DNA of 64,000 bases, from the NCBI GenBank assembly GCA_030951045.1, contig JAUZQJ010000021.1, positions 16,944 to 80,943 on the forward strand. Reading direction: 5' to 3'. The position numbers and the translations under genes are program-made. Origin of the DNA: Mariprofundus sp. (lineage in GTDB: Bacteria; Pseudomonadota; Zetaproteobacteria; Mariprofundales; Mariprofundaceae). Shown here piece after piece: positions 59,452 through 64,000 of the stretch. A model generated the notes under the pieces. That model made no database searches. It saw nothing but the letters and a program-made list of their open reading frames with translations, and was not told the origin of the DNA. Numbering within the stretch: position 1 is the first letter of the stretch; the number at the start of each line of letters is the position of its first letter.

Positions 59452-61182
59452 ATGGGTATTTATAATGCACTATATATCGGCGCTTCCGGTCTTTCATCGT
59501 TTGGTGAGGCTGTGCGTGTAGTTGGTGATAATATCTCCAACGTCAACTCTCTGGGTTTTAAGAGCCAGAATGTAAACTTTTCAGATGTGCTTTCACAAAC
59601 AGTGGGTGTATCCAGGTCTAATATTGCTAACCAGGTAGGTAATGGTGTGCGTATCGGTTCAATTACCCGTGATGCTGCGCAGGGGTCGTTGCAGAACACC
59701 ACCAGCCCTACAGATATGGCGATCAATGGTAATGGGCTCTTTGCCATGCGCGATCCGGCCACAGGTCAGTTATCTTATACCCGAGCGGGTGCATTCATTC
59801 TGGATAAAGATTTCAATTTGATTGATGCGCAGGGTAACGTGGTTCAAGGGTTTCCTGTGGATCAAGTTACCAATACAGCAACTGGTAATGTTGGCGATAT
59901 TACCTTCGCTAATCTGGCAGCGCAGGCGCAGGCAACCACTGCAGTTACTGCTGCGGTTACATTGGATTCCAATGCAACAGTGTTGGCTACAGGTACTGTG
60001 TTTGATCCGAATAATCCGGCCACATTCCATTATAAAACAGAAGTGAATGTGTTTGATTCACTTGGTCAGACCCATGCTACGAGTTTGCAGTATACTAAAG
60101 TTGGCCAGGATTCTGCAGGCAATACCGTTTGGGACTGGCATGCTTCTGTTGATGGTGGCGACCTGGCCGGTGGTACACCCGGTGTTGCCACACCCATTGG
60201 CGGTGGTTCAGCGGCAGTATCAACTATAACGCCTGCCGTCGCTGCAGTTGCTGATACGACCAGTGGTGCATTCACAGTGGCTAGTACTGCTGCAGCAGCA
60301 GGTACTGCGGTTACAAACTTCCAGGCATCGGCAGTGGGTGCGACCTACAGCATTGCTTCTGATGGAGCTGGTTTAATTACTGTTACATCGAGTGTGGCCG
60401 GAGTAAGTGGTACGGGAACGTTTGCTGCTGGCGGCACTCAGGCAATCACCTTAAGTGATGGTACGATTGTTAGTGTTAATTATGGTGCTACCGATGTGGT
60501 TGGTACAGCTGGTACATTGGCAGCATCAACCGGTGGTACTGCTGCCGTTGCTGCTGTTGTTGCAGCAGCAGGTCCACAGTCCATTGTGTTCGGACCTAAC
60601 GGTGAGTTGGTGCAGGAAAATTCACCCGCTTTAACATTCAACTGGAGCGGTGCTGCTCCAAGCACTGTCTCTCTGGATTTCGGTAATGCTGCAGGTCAGG
60701 GAACTCTTTATCCCGTAAACTTAGCAGATGGTGGGCAGGGTGTTACAGGTACCGGTCTTGAAGCAACTGTGCAGGTGGCCGGTTCATTTGCTACCCGTCA
60801 GATGACACGTGACGGCTTTGCATCAGGCTTCCTGGATAAACTGGAAACGGATTCTTCCGGTAAGATCTTCGGTGTATTTACCAATGGTCAGCGTCGTGGC
60901 CTGTATCAGGTGGCGCTAGCGAACTTTCCGAACGATGCTGTGTTAAACCATGTCGGTAATAACCTGCTGCAGGAAAGTATCGCATCAGGTACACCAGTAC
61001 TGGGTCTGCCTGGAGCTGGTGGTATGGGCACCATCTCACCATTCGCACTGGAGCAGTCCAATGTGGATCTGGCAGCGGAATTTGTGAAACTCATCATTAT
61101 TCAGCGTGGTTATGAGGCCAACTCCAAAACCATTCTGACTACCGATCAGATGCTTTCATCTTTGATGCAAGTGAAACGTTAA
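59452..61182 (+). CDS. flgE: Flagellar hook protein FlgE with Ala/Thr/Gly-rich central insert
   Basis: LYIGASGLSSFGEAVRVVGDNISNVNSLGFKSQ; C-terminal NVDLAAEFVKLIIIQRGYEANSKTILTTDQML. Confidence 0.94.
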   Translation: MGIYNALYIGASGLSSFGEAVRVVGDNISNVNSLGFKSQNVNFSDVLSQTVGVSRSNIANQVGNGVRIGSITRDAAQGSLQNTTSPTDMAINGNGLFAMRDPATGQLSYTRAGAFILDKDFNLIDAQGNVVQGFPVDQVTNTATGNVGDITFANLAAQAQATTAVTAAVTLDSNATVLATGTVFDPNNPATFHYKTEVNVFDSLGQTHATSLQYTKVGQDSAGNTVWDWHASVDGGDLAGGTPGVATPIGGGSAAVSTITPAVAAVADTTSGAFTVASTAAAAGTAVTNFQASAVGATYSIASDGAGLITVTSSVAGVSGTGTFAAGGTQAITLSDGTIVSVNYGATDVVGTAGTLAASTGGTAAVAAVVAAAGPQSIVFGPNGELVQENSPALTFNWSGAAPSTVSLDFGNAAGQGTLYPVNLADGGQGVTGTGLEATVQVAGSFATRQMTRDGFASGFLDKLETDSSGKIFGVFTNGQRRGLYQVALANFPNDAVLNHVGNNLLQESIASGTPVLGLPGAGGMGTISPFALEQSNVDLAAEFVKLIIIQRGYEANSKTILTTDQMLSSLMQVKR

Positions 61183-61200
61183 ACACCGATTAATACTGTA

Positions 61201-61255
61201 GCGTCTCAAATTAACAGGCCGGAGGGTAAGCCTCCGGCCTGTTAATTTGAGACGC
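61201..61255. terminator. 25-bp perfect inverted repeat with 5-nt loop downstream of flgE
   Basis: gcgtctcaaattaacaggccggagg-gtaag-cctccggcctgttaatttgagacgc. Confidence 0.7.
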
Positions 61256-61571
61256 GTGTGAGGTGGCAGATGAACCCGTAGTAGTGAAGAAGTTCCGGCC
61301 AAGTGTGGAGGACAAAACCGGAATGACCGCTGCTATTGATGCAGTGGGATCGGCCTGATCAAAAGTCATGTCGATGTGCGAAGGGGAAGAAGCAGATACA
61401 GAAGATTCCGACAGGGTTTCGCTCTGTTCAGTCGGGATGCACAAGCCATGCGATAGCATGGGGTGTTTCTGTCTCAGTTATCTGAGGTAAGTATTTGCAG
61501 GAGCCGTATACGAGGTCCGTACGTACGGCTCTGTGAGAGGGAGGCGGGAGTGATCCCACCCTCTACTCGAT
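61256..61571 (+). mobile_element. Degenerate ORF-less group II intron (domain V and VI recognisable)
   Basis: 5' GTGTGAGG-type end; domain V gagccgta-tacg-aggtc-cgta-cg-tacggctc (61501-61531) with 2-nt bulge; domain VI gagggaggcgggagtgatcccaccctctactcgat to 61571. Confidence 0.7.
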
Positions 61572-61588
61572 ATTTGAAATTGGCAAAT

Positions 61589-62134
61589 TTAGTCGGCAAT
61601 AATACGTGCAGCAGTTTCACTGAGATGCGCACCATAACTGCGTGCGGCGGCGAGGGCTGCATCACTGATGCCTGATGGCATGCCTTCATGATTGCCTGTA
61701 CGGCCATAAGGTCCCCATTGCAGACCGCCATCGGCATAACCGGGTAATGATTTGGGAAATCCGATCACGATCATGCCGTGTTCGAGAAAGTTGGAATAGA
61801 GAGAGATCATCGTTTGCTCAACGCCGCCTCCTGCACCACCAAAACCGCCACCGGTTGCAAATACGCCGCCGACTTTACCTTCCAGTGAATCATCCATCCA
61901 TAGCTTTCCTGCCTGATCAATCAGTTTTTTCATCGGCCAGGCCATAGACCCCATATGCACAGAGGTACCAAAAAGGATGATGTCTGCATGGATAAGGTCA
62001 TCTAAATCCGTGTCTGCAGCATTTTTTAACACTATATGTGCACCTGCTTGGCTGACCTTTATACCTGCTGCGATGGCTGAGGCCATTTTCTGTGTGTTGC
62101 CGTAATCGGAATGATAAGCAATGAGTACATTCAT
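61589..62134 (-). CDS. Flavodoxin-fold NAD(P)H:quinone oxidoreductase, WrbA-like
   Basis: MNVLIAYHSDYGNTQKMASAIAAGI, FGTSVHMGSMAWPMKKLIDQ, FATGGGFGGAGGGVEQTMIS. Confidence 0.82.
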   Translation of the reverse strand: MNVLIAYHSDYGNTQKMASAIAAGIKVSQAGAHIVLKNAADTDLDDLIHADIILFGTSVHMGSMAWPMKKLIDQAGKLWMDDSLEGKVGGVFATGGGFGGAGGGVEQTMISLYSNFLEHGMIVIGFPKSLPGYADGGLQWGPYGRTGNHEGMPSGISDAALAAARSYGAHLSETAARIIAD

Positions 62135-62220
62135 AATCTCTCTCCTGATGGAGTGAGGACTATATTCGCAGGCTGCGGGCTGTCTATCTATCCGGGGCAG
62201 TGCATTCGCGTTATGAATAT

Positions 62221-62288
62221 TTTGACTTTGCTTTGCATAACTTTGCGTCCTCTGCGGTAAACGCTTTTAAGTATTTTAATACGACTGC
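62221..62288. repeat. Composite intergenic repeat half-copy (B'-A')
   Basis: tttgactttgctttgcataactttgcgtcctctgcggtaa, then attttaatacgact. Confidence 0.55.
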
Positions 62289-62338
62289 GCTGCTATCCGG
62301 ACGCTGCATTAGCGTGCTTTCTTGGTTAGTGTGCGCAG

Positions 62339-62542
62339 ATGGAAGAACGATTGATTGAACTGGAAACAAAAATATCTTATCAGGATCATCTGATTAATGA
62401 ATTGAATGATGTGGTGGTGCGTCAGCAGCAGCAGATTGATAAGCTTGAAAAACAGATGGTGCGTTTCGGTGATCACCTTAAACAAGCCAGTGGTTCAGGA
62501 CTGGCCAGGCCCGATGAAGAAGTGCCTCCTCCGCATTATTAG
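62339..62542 (+). CDS. slyX: SlyX-like coiled-coil protein
   Basis: LIELETKISYQDHLINELNDVVVRQQQQIDKLEKQM..PPPHY. Confidence 0.9.
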   Translation: MEERLIELETKISYQDHLINELNDVVVRQQQQIDKLEKQMVRFGDHLKQASGSGLARPDEEVPPPHY

Positions 62543-62609
62543 CCGTTACGTTTCCGTTATCTTCATTGCATAGCTATAGTTGCAAAATCTTTAAAAGCAG
62601 GTGACAAAC

Positions 62610-64000
62610 ATGTCTGAAAAACCATGGGGCGGTCGTTTTGAATCCCCAACTGATGAATTTGTAGAGGCCTTTAATGCCTCCACTGATGTTGATGCACGTA
62701 TGTATGCGGAAGATATAGCAGGCTCAAAAGCACATGCTAAAATGCTATGTCAGCAGGGTATATTATCGTCTGAAGATTTGAAGGCTATTTTACGCGGTCT
62801 CGATGTTGTGTATGGCGAGATAGAAAGTGGTGAACTTGAATTTACCATTGCCCTTGAAGATGTGCATATGAATATTGAATCGCGCTTAACAGCTCTTATT
62901 GGTGATGCCGGTAAACGCTTGCATACAGCCCGCTCCAGAAATGATCAGGTTACTACCGATACGCGCCTGTATCTGCGTCGCCGGACTGATGGGATGATAG
63001 ATCGTTTGCGCCACCTTCAATCGGTTCTGGTGCTTTTGGCTGAAGAGCATGCTACCAGCATTATGCCGGGTTTTACGCATCTGCAAACAGCACAGCCTGT
63101 TACGCTGGGTCATCATTTATTGGCGTACGTGGAGATGTTTGAACGTGATGCGGCGCGTTTTCTTGATGCGCGCCAGCGTATGAATCAGTGTCCGCTTGGC
63201 TCAGCCGCGCTGGCCGGTACAACATTTCCTATTGATCGTCATATGACTGCTGATCTGTTGGGCTTTGAGGCGCCAACGGCCAACTCTCTGGATGCAGTCT
63301 CTGATCGTGATTATATTATGGAGCTGCTTGCGGCCGCTTCGATCTGCTCCATTCATCTGTCACGTTTTTCTGAAGAATTGATTTTGTGGATGAGTGCCCA
63401 GTTTGGTTTTATTGATCTGCCCGATGCGTTTTGTACCGGTTCATCGATCATGCCGCAAAAGAAAAACCCGGATATGCCGGAACTGGTGCGTGGTAAATCC
63501 GGTCGCATTATTGGTGGCTTGGTGGCAATTTTAACAACGGTGAAAGGTCTGCCGTTGGCATATAATAAAGATATGCAGGAAGATAAAACGGCCGTGTTTG
63601 ATGCCTTTGATAACCTGGAAGGTTGTTTGCGTGTGTTTGGCGATATGTTGCCGGGTATGAAAGTGAATAAAGAGGTGTTGCATAAGGCTGCATCTTCCGG
63701 TTTTTCCACCGCGACGGATCTTGCTGATGCCTTAGTGCGTGCCGGTGTTCCTTTCCGTGATGCGCATGAGATTGTTGGAAAATCAGTAGGTCATTGTATT
63801 AGAGAAAAAATTGAGTTGCATGCCATGGATGCGGCTGTCTGCGCAGCAATTGATGCGCGCTTAAATGTGGAGATGGTACGAGAACTCTCTGTTGAAGCGT
63901 GCGTGGCAGCGCGTGATCATATAGGCGGTACTGCACCTCAACAGGTGCAGCAGCAGGTTGTTCTGTGGCAACAGCGTTTGGCGACAGAAGCAGCTGCTTC
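62610..64000 (+). CDS. argH: Argininosuccinate lyase (truncated by right edge)
   Basis: MSEKPWGGRFESPTDEFVEAFNAS, HTARSRNDQVTTDTRL, GSSIMPQKKNPDMPELVRGKSG; open to the window end. Confidence 0.96.
   Translation, partial: MSEKPWGGRFESPTDEFVEAFNASTDVDARMYAEDIAGSKAHAKMLCQQGILSSEDLKAILRGLDVVYGEIESGELEFTIALEDVHMNIESRLTALIGDAGKRLHTARSRNDQVTTDTRLYLRRRTDGMIDRLRHLQSVLVLLAEEHATSIMPGFTHLQTAQPVTLGHHLLAYVEMFERDAARFLDARQRMNQCPLGSAALAGTTFPIDRHMTADLLGFEAPTANSLDAVSDRDYIMELLAAASICSIHLSRFSEELILWMSAQFGFIDLPDAFCTGSSIMPQKKNPDMPELVRGKSGRIIGGLVAILTTVKGLPLAYNKDMQEDKTAVFDAFDNLEGCLRVFGDMLPGMKVNKEVLHKAASSGFSTATDLADALVRAGVPFRDAHEIVGKSVGHCIREKIELHAMDAAVCAAIDARLNVEMVRELSVEACVAARDHIGGTAPQQVQQQVVLWQQRLATEAAA

Noticed and set aside
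61211-61459. 82-aa minus-strand ORF next to flgE
   Set aside because: Lies across the terminator hairpin and intron remnant; no protein-like domain; best explained as spurious.
61463-61675. 70-aa plus-strand ORF
   Set aside because: Overlaps intron domains V/VI and the 3' end of the flavodoxin gene; spurious.

Overview
This 64-kb window is a gene-dense bacterial chromosome segment. Family content (system II cytochrome c biogenesis, Hyf-like membrane complex, many hybrid kinases, flagellar genes) would suit a Zetaproteobacterium or a related proteobacterium, but taxonomy was not tested. Most of it is housekeeping: thiC, tsaE, carbonic anhydrase, pilU, pyrD, aspartate aminotransferase, gatCAB, aroK, purH, purD, purE, resB/ccsA, galU, tsaB, xseB-ispA-dxs-tlyA, lipB, fliK-flgD-flgE, slyX and argH. 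The most interesting items are: (1) a 7-gene Hyf/Ehr-like membrane oxidoreductase cluster (31479-40846). Its large subunit has lost the [NiFe] ligands (L1 RxCGxCxxxH reads RVSGDSTVGH; L2 keeps one Cys), and it has three antiporter-like subunits, two of them tandem paralogs. (2) A short ORF-less group II intron remnant with a recognisable domain V/VI (about 61256-61571), directly abutting a 25-bp perfect hairpin downstream of flgE. (3) A dispersed intergenic composite repeat, with a 9-nt-periodic 'ACCGCAGAGGACGCAAAG' part and an 'AGGGCAATCGTATTAAAA' part in inverted arrangements, at five or so sites. (4) A mer-type operon without merA in view, containing a 38-aa membrane ORF missed by the ORF track and an apparently near-leaderless merR promoter. 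No tRNA, rRNA or CRISPR array was recognised. All calls are by eye; no searches were run.
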